Source: Pseudomonas sp. Leaf48
GTDB taxonomy: Bacteria; Pseudomonadota; Gammaproteobacteria; Pseudomonadales; Pseudomonadaceae
Direction of reading: 5' to 3'
Assembly (NCBI RefSeq): GCF_001421885.1
Contig: NZ_LMLH01000031.1
Span: 64,436 to 128,435 of the forward strand
Length of the DNA: 64,000 nt
Shown here: positions 25,106-33,512 of the stretch, piece after piece
Numbering within the stretch: position 1 is the stretch's first letter
How the letters are laid out: each line of letters starts with the position of its first letter
Position numbers and translations under genes: made by a program
The notes under the pieces: model-generated
The model's input: only the letters and a program-made list of their open reading frames with translations
Told to the model about the DNA's origin: nothing
The model's database searches: none

Positions 25106-26269
25106 ATGGACCTGACTTATACCCCCAAGCAAAACGCCTTCCGCGCCGAAGTCCGTGCCTGGCTGGCGGCCAACCTGCCACGCGAGCCCCTGGCGAGCTA
25201 TGACACTCGCGAAGGCTTTGAACAGCACCGCGCCTGGGAGGCCAAGCTGTTCGAGAGCCGCTGGTCGATGGTGATGTGGCCGGCCGAACTTGGCGGTCGC
25301 GGTAGCGACCTGATCGAGTGGCTGATCTTCGAGGAAGAGTATTACGGTGCTGGCGCACCGATGCGCGTCAACCAGAACGGCCAGTTGCTGCTGGGGCCAA
25401 CGCTGATGGAATTTGGCACCCCGGAGCAGAAAAAGCGTTTCCTGCCACGCATGGCCGCCAGCCTGGACATGTGGGCGCAAGGTTGGTCGGAGCCCAACGC
25501 CGGTTCCGACATGGCGGCGATCACCAGCAAGGCGCTGCTCGACGGCGATCATTACGTGATCAATGGGCAGAAAACCTGGTCGACCCGGGCGATCTACGCC
25601 GACTGGCTGTTCGGCCTGTTCCGCAGCGAGCCAGGATCGGCTCGTCACCACGGCCTGTCGTTCATCATGGTGCCGCTGGACACGCCGGGGGTGAGCATTC
25701 GCCCGATCAAGGCGCTCAATGGCAAAGATGCTTTTGCCGAAGTGTTTTTCGACGATGTGCGAGTGCCGGTGGCCAACCGCATCGGTGACCAAGGACAAGG
25801 CTGGCACGTGGCAATGGCCACCGCCGGTTTCGAGCGCGGGCTGCTGTTGCGTTCCCCAGCGCGTTTCCAGGCCACGGCACGCAAGCTGGTCGAACTGTAT
25901 AAGGCGAACCGCGCCAGTGCCGACCGCGACCCGGGTCTGCGCGAGGCGGTACTGGAGACCTGGATGGGCGCCGAGGCCTACGCGCTGTCGGCCTATTACA
26001 CCGTCGGGCGTTTGAGCCGAGGCGAGCAGGTCGGCGCCGAGTCGAGCATCAACAAAATCATCTGGTCGGAGCTGGACCTGAAGATGCACGAGACCGCCAT
26101 GCGCATTCTCGGCACGCGTGGAGAACTGCTGGACAAGGGCGCGCAGGCGGGTGATGCGGCGGGTTGGCTGGAGGGCTTTCTGTTCGCCCAATCCGGCCCG
26201 ATCTACGCCGGCACCAACGAAATCCAGCGCAACATCATTGCCGAGCGGATGCTCGGCTTGCCGAAATAA
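25106..26269 (+). CDS. acyl-CoA dehydrogenase, HIP pathway (FadE31/32 type)
   Basis: A 387-residue acyl-CoA dehydrogenase: WAQGWSEPNAGSDMAAITS, INGQKTWSTRAIYADWLFGLFRSE, ALNGKDAFAEVFFDDVRVP and the C-terminal SGPIYAGTNEIQRNIIAERMLGLPK. It begins 9 bases after echA20 and is followed 10 bases later by a second, shorter ACAD, again as a pair. The likely job is dehydrogenation of late C/D-ring CoA intermediates, by position between echA20 and fadA6. The exact FadE number cannot be assigned by eye. Confidence 0.8.
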   Translation: MDLTYTPKQNAFRAEVRAWLAANLPREPLASYDTREGFEQHRAWEAKLFESRWSMVMWPAELGGRGSDLIEWLIFEEEYYGAGAPMRVNQNGQLLLGPTLMEFGTPEQKKRFLPRMAASLDMWAQGWSEPNAGSDMAAITSKALLDGDHYVINGQKTWSTRAIYADWLFGLFRSEPGSARHHGLSFIMVPLDTPGVSIRPIKALNGKDAFAEVFFDDVRVPVANRIGDQGQGWHVAMATAGFERGLLLRSPARFQATARKLVELYKANRASADRDPGLREAVLETWMGAEAYALSAYYTVGRLSRGEQVGAESSINKIIWSELDLKMHETAMRILGTRGELLDKGAQAGDAAGWLEGFLFAQSGPIYAGTNEIQRNIIAERMLGLPK

Positions 26270-26279
26270 GGAGCCGCCC

Positions 26280-27338
26280 ATGGACTTCACTTTTAACGAT
26301 GACCAGTTGGCGTTCCGCGAAGCCATCAGTCGTTTCCTGATGACCGAAGCCGCACCGGAAATGCTCAGGGAAATCTGGGAGACCGATGCCGGGCGCTCTC
26401 GGGACTTGCGCAACAAGATCGCTGATCAGGGCCTGACCGCTTTGTCGGTGCCCGAGGCTGAAGGTGGCCTTGGCATGGACGATGTAACCTGGGCGCTGAT
26501 GACCCAGGATCTGGGTTACTACGCCATTCCTGATTCCTTGGCCGACACCGCCTATGTCGCCAGTGGCTTGCTCGCCGCTCTGCCCGCGGGGCATCCCGCC
26601 CGCGCCGATCTGTTGCCACGGATCGCCGATGGCAGTTTGCGCATGGCAATCAGTCATCCTGTCAATGCCTTGGTCAGCGACGCGCAACTGGCCGAAGTGT
26701 TGATACTCACCGACGGCGACGACATCCACGTGGTGCCGCGAACCGAAGTGGACGTGGAAAACCACCCGAGCATCGATGCTTCGCGACGTCTGGGCCGGGT
26801 GAGCTGGACTCCGTCCGCGGCGACCTGCGTGGCCAGTGGCGAGCAGGGTCGGGCTTTGCAGGAACGCCTGTTGGACCGTGGCGCGCTGTCGGTGGCCGGG
26901 CAACTGTTAGGGCTGGCGCAGCGCATGCTGGACCTGTCGGTGGACTACGTGGCCCAACGCAAACAGTTCGGCAAACCGATCGGCAGTTTCCAGGCGGTCA
27001 AACATCACCTGGCCGACGTGGCCCGTTACATCGAACAGGCCAAGCCGGTGCTGTACCGCGCCGCCCATGCCTTGGCTCGGGGGGACGTCAACGCTGGCGT
27101 CTGGGTTTCCCAAGCGCGTCTGGCGGCGAATGAGGCGAGCTGGATTGCCGCGCGCAAAGGTATCCAGGTGCACGGTGCGATGGGGTACACCTGGGAAGTG
27201 GATCTGCAAATGTTCATGAAGCGAGCCTGGGCCCTCGATGCGTCCTGGGGGGACCGCGGCTTCCACAAAACCCGTGTCAGCGACTACCTGTTCGCCGACG
27301 CCACCGGCCTGGGGCCGGGGCATACTTTCGAGGAATGA
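26280..27338 (+). CDS. acyl-CoA dehydrogenase, second member of pair
   Basis: A 352-residue, shorter acyl-CoA dehydrogenase (MDFTFNDDQLAFREAISRFL...), with a reduced middle domain (around residues 120-200) and a conserved C-terminal domain (RKQFGKPIGSFQAVKHHLADV; IQVHGAMGYTWEVDLQMFMKRAW). Reduced middle domains are seen in non-FAD-binding halves of heteromeric steroid ACADs, so a complex with the preceding gene product is inferred. ATG 26280 follows AAGGAG and lies 10 bases after the previous stop. Confidence 0.78.
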   Translation: MDFTFNDDQLAFREAISRFLMTEAAPEMLREIWETDAGRSRDLRNKIADQGLTALSVPEAEGGLGMDDVTWALMTQDLGYYAIPDSLADTAYVASGLLAALPAGHPARADLLPRIADGSLRMAISHPVNALVSDAQLAEVLILTDGDDIHVVPRTEVDVENHPSIDASRRLGRVSWTPSAATCVASGEQGRALQERLLDRGALSVAGQLLGLAQRMLDLSVDYVAQRKQFGKPIGSFQAVKHHLADVARYIEQAKPVLYRAAHALARGDVNAGVWVSQARLAANEASWIAARKGIQVHGAMGYTWEVDLQMFMKRAWALDASWGDRGFHKTRVSDYLFADATGLGPGHTFEE

Positions 27339-27341
27339 GTC

Positions 27342-28493
27342 ATGGCACAGGCCTACATTGTTGATGCACTGCGCAGCCCTACCGGCAAACGCAAGGGAGG
27401 GCTGAGCGAGATCCACGCGATTGACCTGGGCGCCCATGTGCTCAAGGCGCTGGTGGAGCGCAATGCGATCCCTGCGGAAGATTATGACGACGTGATATTC
27501 GGTTGCGTCGACACCATCGGTTCCCAGGCCGGCGATATCGCGCGCACCAGTTGGCTAGCCGCCGGTTTACCCCTGACGGTGCCCGGCACCACAGTCGATC
27601 GCCAGTGCGGGTCGTCGCAACAGGCGCTGCACTTCGCCGCGCAGGCGGTGATGAGCGGCACCCAGGATGTGGTTGCGGTGGGCGGGGTACAGACCATGAC
27701 CCAGATCCCGATTTCCTCGGCAATGCTCGCCGGCCAGCCGCTGGGTTTTGCTGACCCGTTCTCGGGCAGCGTCGGCTGGCGCGCGCGGTTTGGCCAGCAG
27801 CCAGTGAACCAGTTCTACGCGGCACAACGGATTGCCGATCACTGGCAGATCAGCCGCGAGCAAATGGAAGCGTTTGCTTTGCAAAGCCACGAACGCGCTT
27901 TGGCGGCCATCGCCAGTGGCCGCTTTGCCCGGGAAATCGTCAGCTGCCAGGGCCTGGCGGTGGACGAAACCCCGCGCCACAGCAGCTTGGCGAAGATGGC
28001 CGAATTGCAACCGGTGGACCCGCAATTTCCCTCGATCACCGCGGCCGTTTCCAGCCAGACCTGCGACGCCTCGGCGGCGTTGCTGGTGGTGTCCGAGGCG
28101 GCGCTCAAGCGCTACGACCTGACGCCACGGGCACGGATTCATCAGTTGACGGTGCTCGGTGACGATCCGATCTGGCACCTCACCGCCCCGATTGCGGCTA
28201 CCCGCCGGGCCTTGGCCAAAAGCGGCCTGAGCATGGCCGACATCGACCGCGTGGAGATCAACGAAGCCTTTGCCTCGGTGGTCATGGCCTGGGCCAAGGA
28301 GCTGGATTACGACCCTGCGCGCACTAACGTCAATGGCGGTGCGATTGCCCTCGGCCATCCGTTGGGCGCGACCGGCGCACGACTGATGACCACGCTGCTC
28401 AATGAACTGGAATGCAGCGGTGGCCGCTATGGCTTGCAAACCATGTGTGAAGGCGGCGGCCAGGCCAACGTGACCATCATCGAACGCTTGTAA
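27342..28493 (+). CDS. fadA6: thiolase FadA6-like
   Basis: A 383-residue thiolase: nucleophilic Cys in TVDRQCGSSQQALHF, INEAFASVVMAW, GGAIALGHPLGATGARL and the final YGLQTMCEGGGQANVTIIERL. The DIARTSWLAAGLP and QTMTQIPISSAM blocks closely resemble M. tuberculosis FadA6, the thiolase ending HIP degradation. It starts 3 bases after the previous ACAD. End product is likely acetyl-CoA plus a shorter acyl-CoA. Confidence 0.85.
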   Translation: MAQAYIVDALRSPTGKRKGGLSEIHAIDLGAHVLKALVERNAIPAEDYDDVIFGCVDTIGSQAGDIARTSWLAAGLPLTVPGTTVDRQCGSSQQALHFAAQAVMSGTQDVVAVGGVQTMTQIPISSAMLAGQPLGFADPFSGSVGWRARFGQQPVNQFYAAQRIADHWQISREQMEAFALQSHERALAAIASGRFAREIVSCQGLAVDETPRHSSLAKMAELQPVDPQFPSITAAVSSQTCDASAALLVVSEAALKRYDLTPRARIHQLTVLGDDPIWHLTAPIAATRRALAKSGLSMADIDRVEINEAFASVVMAWAKELDYDPARTNVNGGAIALGHPLGATGARLMTTLLNELECSGGRYGLQTMCEGGGQANVTIIERL

Positions 28494-28550
28494 TTTTTTT
28501 TGCGGCCGCCGCTTCCGGCGCGCGGCCAGCTATTTATCAAGGAGTCAAAC

Positions 28551-29429
28551 ATGGCTATCTGTGCAGACCGCACCGTGATCATCACCGGGGCCGGCGGTGG
28601 CCTCGGTCGCGCCTACGCCCTGGCGTTCGCCGCCCAAGGGGCCAATGTCGTGGTCAACGATATTCGCGCCGAGGCTGCAGAAGACGTGGCGGGGGAGATC
28701 CGCGTCAACGGTGGGCAGGCGATTGCCAACAGTGACGACATCACCACCCTGGCCACTGCGCAGGGTATTGTCGATGCGGCATTGGCAGCGTTCGGTGAAG
28801 TGCATGTGCTGATCAACAACGCCGGAGTGTTGCGCGACCGCATGTTTATCAGCCTCAGTGAAGAAGACTGGGACATGGTCATGCGCGTCCACCTCAAGGG
28901 TCACTACTGCCTGGCCAATATCCTTGGTCGTCGCTGGCGCGATCTGGCCAAGGCCGGTACGCCGGTCGACGCGCGGATCATCAACACCAGCTCCGGCGCC
29001 GGCCTGCAGGGCTCGGTGGGGCAGTCCAATTATTCGGCGGCAAAGGGCGGTATCGCCTCCCTGACCCTGGTGCAAGCAGCGGAATTGGCCCGCTACGGCG
29101 TTACTGCCAACGCGCTGGCACCGGCCGCACGCACTTCGATGACCGAGAGCGCCATGCCCGACGTGGTGAAAAAACCCGATGACGGCAGCTTCGACGCCTG
29201 GGCAGCGGAGAACGTCGCGCCGCTGGTCGTGTGGCTGGGTAGCCCTGCATCGGCGCACATCAGCGGCCAGATCTTCGAAAGCCAGGGCGGGCGAATCTCC
29301 CTCGGTGACGGCTGGCGCACCGGGGTCACTCGCGACAAAGGCGCGTTGTGGCAGGTCGATGAAATCGGCGCGGCAGTGGACGCCATTCTCGCCGAAGCGC
29401 CAAAGGCGCAGAAAGTCTGGGGGAGTTGA
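28551..29429 (+). CDS. SDR resembling Rv3548c / 17-beta-HSD4 dehydrogenase domain
   Basis: A 292-residue SDR with TGAGGGLGRAYALAFA, VVVNDI, NNAGVLRDRMF, VHLKGHYC, INTSSGAGLQGSVGQSNYSAAK (catalytic Ser, Tyr, Lys; split motif) and an extended C-terminal tail (residues ~250-292). The long tail and the RDRMF turn match the (3R)-hydroxyacyl-CoA dehydrogenase domains of MFE-2 type and M. tuberculosis Rv3548c, a steroid-regulon gene. It follows fadA6 after 57 bases containing a GC-rich stretch and a good AAGGAG site. Likely role is oxidation of a 3-hydroxyacyl-CoA intermediate. Confidence 0.78.
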   Translation: MAICADRTVIITGAGGGLGRAYALAFAAQGANVVVNDIRAEAAEDVAGEIRVNGGQAIANSDDITTLATAQGIVDAALAAFGEVHVLINNAGVLRDRMFISLSEEDWDMVMRVHLKGHYCLANILGRRWRDLAKAGTPVDARIINTSSGAGLQGSVGQSNYSAAKGGIASLTLVQAAELARYGVTANALAPAARTSMTESAMPDVVKKPDDGSFDAWAAENVAPLVVWLGSPASAHISGQIFESQGGRISLGDGWRTGVTRDKGALWQVDEIGAAVDAILAEAPKAQKVWGS

Positions 29430-29438
29430 GCCCCCCCT

Positions 29439-29537
29439 GTTGGTGCGAACCTGCTCGACATGGACGTTAGCGATAACGCGTGTTTGTGGATAAACGCGTC
29501 GTCTTCAGGTCTATCGCGAGAAGGCTCGCTCCTGCAA
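29439..29537. repeat. degenerate REP pair
   Basis: Two diverged REP-like copies in inverted orientation (about 29439-29462 and 29510-29537) between the SDR gene and the next operator. Confidence 0.5.
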
Positions 29538-29572
29538 CAGTCAATTTTTTTTGCAGCATCCTGCCGCCGCCA

Positions 29573-29590
29573 TACCCCATTTTGACGATG
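29573..29590 (+). promoter_or_regulatory. operator TACCCC-ATTT-TGACGATG upstream of ipdF
   Basis: Left half 4 of 6, right half 7 of 8. A strong-looking -10 (TACAAAT, from 29611) lies 30 bases from the centre and the start codon 68 bases from the centre. Confidence 0.6.
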
Positions 29591-29649
29591 CGCCCGCAAC
29601 GCCCTCTCCGTACAAATGCAGCGTATTGATTTCTTCGGAGGTAGACGCT

Positions 29650-30435
29650 GTGAAACAAGCCCCCCCTTATGTTCCCGGTCATCAATTGCTGGCTGGAAAA
29701 TCAGTGTTGATTACCGCTGCTGCCGGTGCCGGTATCGGTTATTCGGCGGCCCGCCGCAGTGCCGAGGAAGGCTGTCGGGCACTGATGATTTCTGATGTGC
29801 ATGCGCGGCGGCTGGAGGAGGCAGTGGAGCGTCTCAAGGCCGAGACTGGCTTGCAGGCGATTTATGGCCAGGTGTGCAATGTGACTATCGAAGACGAAGT
29901 CCAGGCCTTGGTGGCTGCTGCCGAAGAGGCCCTGGGCGGGGTCGATGTGTTGATCAACAACGCCGGCCTGGGTGGCCAGAAGCGCGTTATGGATATGAGC
30001 GACGAAGAGTGGTTGCGGGTGCTGGATGTGACCTTGACCGGCACCTTCCGCATGACCCGGGCGATGTTGCCGCACATGCAGCGTCGTGGCGCCGGGGCCA
30101 TCGTCAACAACGCCTCGGTGCTCGGTTGGCGGGCACAGAAAGAGCAAGCTCACTATGCCGCCGCCAAGGCAGGGGTGATGGCGTTCACCCGTTGCAGTGC
30201 CCTGGAAGCCGCCGAGTTCGGCGTGCGCATCAATGCCGTGTCGCCATCGATTGCCCTGCACGATTTCCTCAAGAAAGCCTCCAGCGAAGAGCTGCTAGCG
30301 AGCCTGGCCGGGCGCGAGGCGTTCGGTCGCGCCGCCGAGGTCTGGGAAGTGGCCAACGTAATGATGTTCCTGGCCAGCGACTACGCCTCCTACATGGTTG
30401 GCGAAGTGCTGTCCGTCAGTTCCCAGCAAGCTTGA
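29650..30435 (+). CDS. ipdF: SDR IpdF (HIP-pathway hydroxyacyl dehydrogenase)
   Basis: A 261-residue SDR starting at GTG 29650 after GGAGG. It begins with a short leader (PYVPGHQLLAGKSVLIT) and has the unusual cofactor motif TAAAGAGIG, then NNAGLGGQ, NNASVLGWRAQKEQAHYAAAKAGVMAFTRC (split) and INAVSPSIALHDFL. These features match, by recall, M. tuberculosis IpdF (Rv3559c, 262 aa). IpdF reduces or oxidises the 5-position of HIP-CoA intermediates. It is followed 10 bases later by a MaoC hydratase and then a thiolase. Confidence 0.87.
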   Translation: MKQAPPYVPGHQLLAGKSVLITAAAGAGIGYSAARRSAEEGCRALMISDVHARRLEEAVERLKAETGLQAIYGQVCNVTIEDEVQALVAAAEEALGGVDVLINNAGLGGQKRVMDMSDEEWLRVLDVTLTGTFRMTRAMLPHMQRRGAGAIVNNASVLGWRAQKEQAHYAAAKAGVMAFTRCSALEAAEFGVRINAVSPSIALHDFLKKASSEELLASLAGREAFGRAAEVWEVANVMMFLASDYASYMVGEVLSVSSQQA

Positions 30436-30445
30436 GGATTGCCAC

Positions 30446-30916
30446 ATGAGTCACGTTTTCAGTAGTGCCCAGGCGTTGCTTGCGGCCGAGGGCCTGGACC
30501 TGGGCCACACCGAATGGCTGACCATTGACCAGCACCGCATCGATCTGTTTGCCCAAGCCACCAGTGATCACCAGTGGATTCATGTCGACCCGGTACGCGC
30601 CGCCAGCGGTCCTTTTGGTGCCTGCATTGCCCACGGTTACCTGACGCAGTCCCTGGCCAATCTGTTCATGCCGCAGTTGATGAACATCGAAAACATGGCC
30701 ATGGGCGTCAACTATGGCAGCGACCGGGTGCGCTTCCCGGCACCGGTCAAGGTCGATTCGCGGGTGCGCGGCAGTGGCCGGATCATCCGCGCCGAAACTC
30801 TGGGCGACGCCGTGCAACTGGTCGTGCGCATGACCATGGAAGTCGAGGGCCAGGCGCGCCCGGGCTGCGTGATCGACACCATCAGCCGCTACACCTTCAA
30901 CCCTATTTCCGAGTGA
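30446..30916 (+). CDS. MaoC-like (R)-specific enoyl-CoA hydratase
   Basis: A 156-residue single hot-dog-fold hydratase. The hydratase-2 signature FAQATSDHQWIHVDPVRAASGPFGACIAHGYLTQSL (split here; catalytic Asp and His at D-x4-H spacing) is present. It lies between ipdF and a thiolase, completing a dehydrogenase-hydratase-thiolase set. It probably hydrates an enoyl-CoA from ring or side-chain degradation. ATG 30446 follows GAGG by 8 bases. Confidence 0.85.
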   Translation: MSHVFSSAQALLAAEGLDLGHTEWLTIDQHRIDLFAQATSDHQWIHVDPVRAASGPFGACIAHGYLTQSLANLFMPQLMNIENMAMGVNYGSDRVRFPAPVKVDSRVRGSGRIIRAETLGDAVQLVVRMTMEVEGQARPGCVIDTISRYTFNPISE

Positions 30917-30923
30917 GTTGCCC

Positions 30924-32132
30924 ATGGACCAGAATGAAGTTGTCATTGTCGCCACCGCCCGTACCGCGCTGGCCAAGTCGTTTCGCGGATCGTTCAACGA
31001 TACCGAAGCCCCGGTGCTGGGCGGCCATGTTGTGCGCGCAGTGGTCGAGCGCGCTGGTATCGAGCCTGCTGACGTCGAGGATGTGATCATGGGCGCAGCG
31101 GTCCAGCAGGGCACCCAGGCCTATAACATCGGACGGCTCTGTGCCTACACCGGCGGTTTGCCGGACAGCGTGCCGGGCATGGCCCTGGACAGGATGTGTG
31201 CCTCGGGACTGATGAGTATCGGCGTCGCGGCCAAGGGCATCATGACCGGCGAGATGAGCATCGCCATCGGCGGCGGTGTGGAGTCGCTATCGCTGACCCA
31301 GACCAAACACAAAAACAGCTTTCGCGCGCAATCCGAAGCCGTTCTGCAGGTGATGCCCAGCGCCTACATCCCCATGATCGAAACCGCCGAGATCGTCTCG
31401 CGCCGCTACGGCATCAGCCGCGCCGCCCAGGATGAATACTCGCTGCAAAGCCAGCTGCGCACCGCTGCCGCCCAGCGCGACGGTCTGTTCGACGAGGAAA
31501 TCGTCGGCCTGAGCGTGGACAAATTGTTGTTCGCCGCCGATGGTCAGCCCAATGGCCATGAACGCGTGCAGGTCTTGCGTGACGAGTGCAACCGGCCCAA
31601 TACGCGCCTGGAAGACCTCGCGGGATTGAAGCCGGTGTGGAAGGACGGCAAATGGATCGAGCAGGGCGAGTTCGTCACCGCCGGCAACGCCTCGCAGTTC
31701 TCCGACGGTGCCGCGGCCAGTCTGCTGATGAGTCGAGCCGAGGCCAAGCGTCGCGGGTTGACGCCACTGGGCATCTACCGCGGCATTGCCGTGGGCGGTT
31801 GCGCGCCTGAGGAAATGGGCATCGGCCCGGTAATCGCCATTCCCAAACTGCTCAAGCGCTTTGGCCTGGGGGTGGCGGATATCGGTCTGTGGGAGATCAA
31901 CGAGGCCTTTGCCAGCCAGGTCTTGCATTGCCGCGACGCGCTGCAGATCCCGGCCGAACGCCTGAACGTCAATGGCGGGGCGATTGCCATCGGGCACCCC
32001 TTCGGTATGTCCGGCGCGCGGATGGTTGGTCACGCCTTGCTCGAAGGTCGTCGGCGCGGCGTGCGTTATGTAGTGATCGCCATGTGCATCGGTGGCGGCA
32101 TGGGCGCCGCCGGCCTTTTCGAGCTGCCGTGA
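30924..32132 (+). CDS. thiolase (acetyl-CoA acetyltransferase family)
   Basis: A 402-residue thiolase with Cys in LDRMCASGLMSIG, INEAFASQVLHC, GGAIAIGHPFGMSGARM and the C-terminal CIGGGMGAAGLFE, so all catalytic residues are kept. It differs from the FadA6-like enzyme and is nearer the classical degradative FadA/AtoB pattern. It could remove acetyl-CoA or propionyl-CoA from a side chain or a late ring fragment. The start at ATG 30924 lies 10 bases after GAG; a TTG at 30918 is less likely. Followed by the second LuxR gene. Confidence 0.83.
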   Translation: MDQNEVVIVATARTALAKSFRGSFNDTEAPVLGGHVVRAVVERAGIEPADVEDVIMGAAVQQGTQAYNIGRLCAYTGGLPDSVPGMALDRMCASGLMSIGVAAKGIMTGEMSIAIGGGVESLSLTQTKHKNSFRAQSEAVLQVMPSAYIPMIETAEIVSRRYGISRAAQDEYSLQSQLRTAAAQRDGLFDEEIVGLSVDKLLFAADGQPNGHERVQVLRDECNRPNTRLEDLAGLKPVWKDGKWIEQGEFVTAGNASQFSDGAAASLLMSRAEAKRRGLTPLGIYRGIAVGGCAPEEMGIGPVIAIPKLLKRFGLGVADIGLWEINEAFASQVLHCRDALQIPAERLNVNGGAIAIGHPFGMSGARMVGHALLEGRRRGVRYVVIAMCIGGGMGAAGLFELP

Positions 32133-32172
32133 GACGAGCGGGGCGCCGCCTCTGTTTCGATTCAATCCATGG

Positions 32173-32191
32173 GGGCCCGCCGGTCGGGCCC
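32173..32191 (+). terminator. GC hairpin between thiolase and LuxR genes
   Basis: GGGCCCG / CGGGCCC, 7-bp stem with a 5-base loop and no T-run, so a pause, attenuator or weak terminator. Confidence 0.35.
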
Positions 32192-32208
32192 GCTGCTGGG
32201 GAATGGTT

Positions 32209-33411
32209 ATGCAAAGTTGTATGCCCAATGCACAGGTCCTGGCGCAAATGGGCCTGGAGCTGGCCGAATACGAACGGATCATCGGCAACATCTACGAAGC
32301 GGCGATGAACACCCGCTGCCTGAGCGACTCGCTGCGCGAGATCCGCGGCTTGTTCAAGGCCAATTTCGTGACTCTGATCCTGCGGGTCCAGGATGAGCCG
32401 CTGCTGTCACCGATGGTCGTCGCCGGTGATATCGAACTGGGGCAGGGCGGGATCAACCATTACGCCTACTACGCCAAATCCACCCTGTTCGATGGCTTGC
32501 CCACCGACACCGTGTTCACCATCGATGAGCTGGTCAGCGATGCCGAATGGGCCAGTTCGGCGTTTTACCTGCTGTACTGCCAACCCTACGATTGTTACCA
32601 CATGCTCGGTGCCGATATCCGCATGCCGGATGGCGGCACGGTGCGTTTCCGGATCAATCGGCCCCGGGGTCAACCAGCTTTCGGTGACACCGAGCGGGCC
32701 ATGTGTGCCATGTTGCTGCCGCACCTGCGCCGGACCTTGCACATGTATTCGTTGCTCGACCGCAGCGAGTCCCTCGGCAGTCTGTATTCGCAGACGATCA
32801 GCCGCCTCGCGGTGGCGACTATCGTGCTCGATGAAAACGGCAGCGTGGTGCAACTCAACCCCGTGGCACGGGACATTCTCGCCAGTCAGGACGGCCTCAA
32901 GGTGGTGGGCGGGCGGCTGGAAGCGACCTACCCAAGTGACAATCGCGAGTTGACGCGCCTGGTACGCAACGCCTTCCAGCGTGCCAGGCAGGGCACCGCC
33001 AAGGGCGTGCAGTTGGCCGAGGCGACGTCGATTTCCCGTCCTTCAGGGCAGGTCAGCCTGGGGGTTGTGGTGGAGTTGATTCCCTCCCGGGATCTGCTCG
33101 AAGGCACCGGCAAGCCGACGGTGGTGGTGTATGTGCGCGATGCGGTGAGCAAGTCGCTGGTGAGCACGGTGCTGACGTCGCAACTGTATAACCTGACCCC
33201 GGCGGAAACCGCGCTGGCCCTGGAATTGGCCAACGGCTTGTCGCTGGAGGAAGCCTCGGAACTGCTTAACATCCGGCGTAATACCGCGCGTGCGCACCTG
33301 CGTTCGATTTTTTCCAAGACCGGCGTGCGGCGTCAGACCGAGCTGGTGCGGATCATGCTCAACAGCGTGGTGGCGCTGGGTGCGCCGCAGCAGGACGGGG
33401 CCCGGCTGTGA
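32209..33411 (+). CDS. LuxR-family transcriptional regulator (TeiR-like), paralog of the gene at window start
   Basis: A 400-residue regulator. An N-terminal sensor part (residues ~1-180, LAEYERIIGNIYEAAMNTRCLSDSL...) precedes a PAS-like segment (VLDENGSVVQLNPVARDIL) and a C-terminal GerE HTH (LTPAETALALELANGLSLEE... HLRSIFSKTGVRRQTELVRIM). It is nearly identical in layout to the partial regulator at 1-750. TeiR of Comamonas is a LuxR-type activator of steroid genes of about this size. ATG 32209 was chosen because GGGGA lies 6 bases upstream; ATG at 32203 and 32221 are alternatives. The 18-bp operators in the cluster are the likely targets (inference). Confidence 0.85.
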   Translation: MQSCMPNAQVLAQMGLELAEYERIIGNIYEAAMNTRCLSDSLREIRGLFKANFVTLILRVQDEPLLSPMVVAGDIELGQGGINHYAYYAKSTLFDGLPTDTVFTIDELVSDAEWASSAFYLLYCQPYDCYHMLGADIRMPDGGTVRFRINRPRGQPAFGDTERAMCAMLLPHLRRTLHMYSLLDRSESLGSLYSQTISRLAVATIVLDENGSVVQLNPVARDILASQDGLKVVGGRLEATYPSDNRELTRLVRNAFQRARQGTAKGVQLAEATSISRPSGQVSLGVVVELIPSRDLLEGTGKPTVVVYVRDAVSKSLVSTVLTSQLYNLTPAETALALELANGLSLEEASELLNIRRNTARAHLRSIFSKTGVRRQTELVRIMLNSVVALGAPQQDGARL

Positions 33412-33434
33412 GGCGTGGCTGCGGTAAAATGCGT

Positions 33435-33452
33435 TAGTCCGTGCGGACGATG
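33435..33452 (+). promoter_or_regulatory. operator TAGTCC-GTGC-GGACGATG upstream of DUF1329 gene
   Basis: All 14 fixed bases match. The 16-base block CCTGTCGATACTGGGC (33468-33483) follows after exactly 15 bases, as at hsdA, with -10 GATACT at 33474-33479. Confidence 0.78.
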
Positions 33453-33512
33453 CTGCCGGCTTCCTGGCCTGTCGATACTGGGCAACCGTTGTCGAATCCA
33501 AGGAGAATAAAA

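Noticed and set aside
23966..26416. Very long minus-strand open frame across ipdC-echA20-fadE
   Set aside because: Antisense shadow; the plus-strand genes have intact catalytic motifs and coupled starts.
26477..26484. GGACGATG inside an acyl-CoA dehydrogenase gene
   Set aside because: Coding position, no left half, no following start codon.
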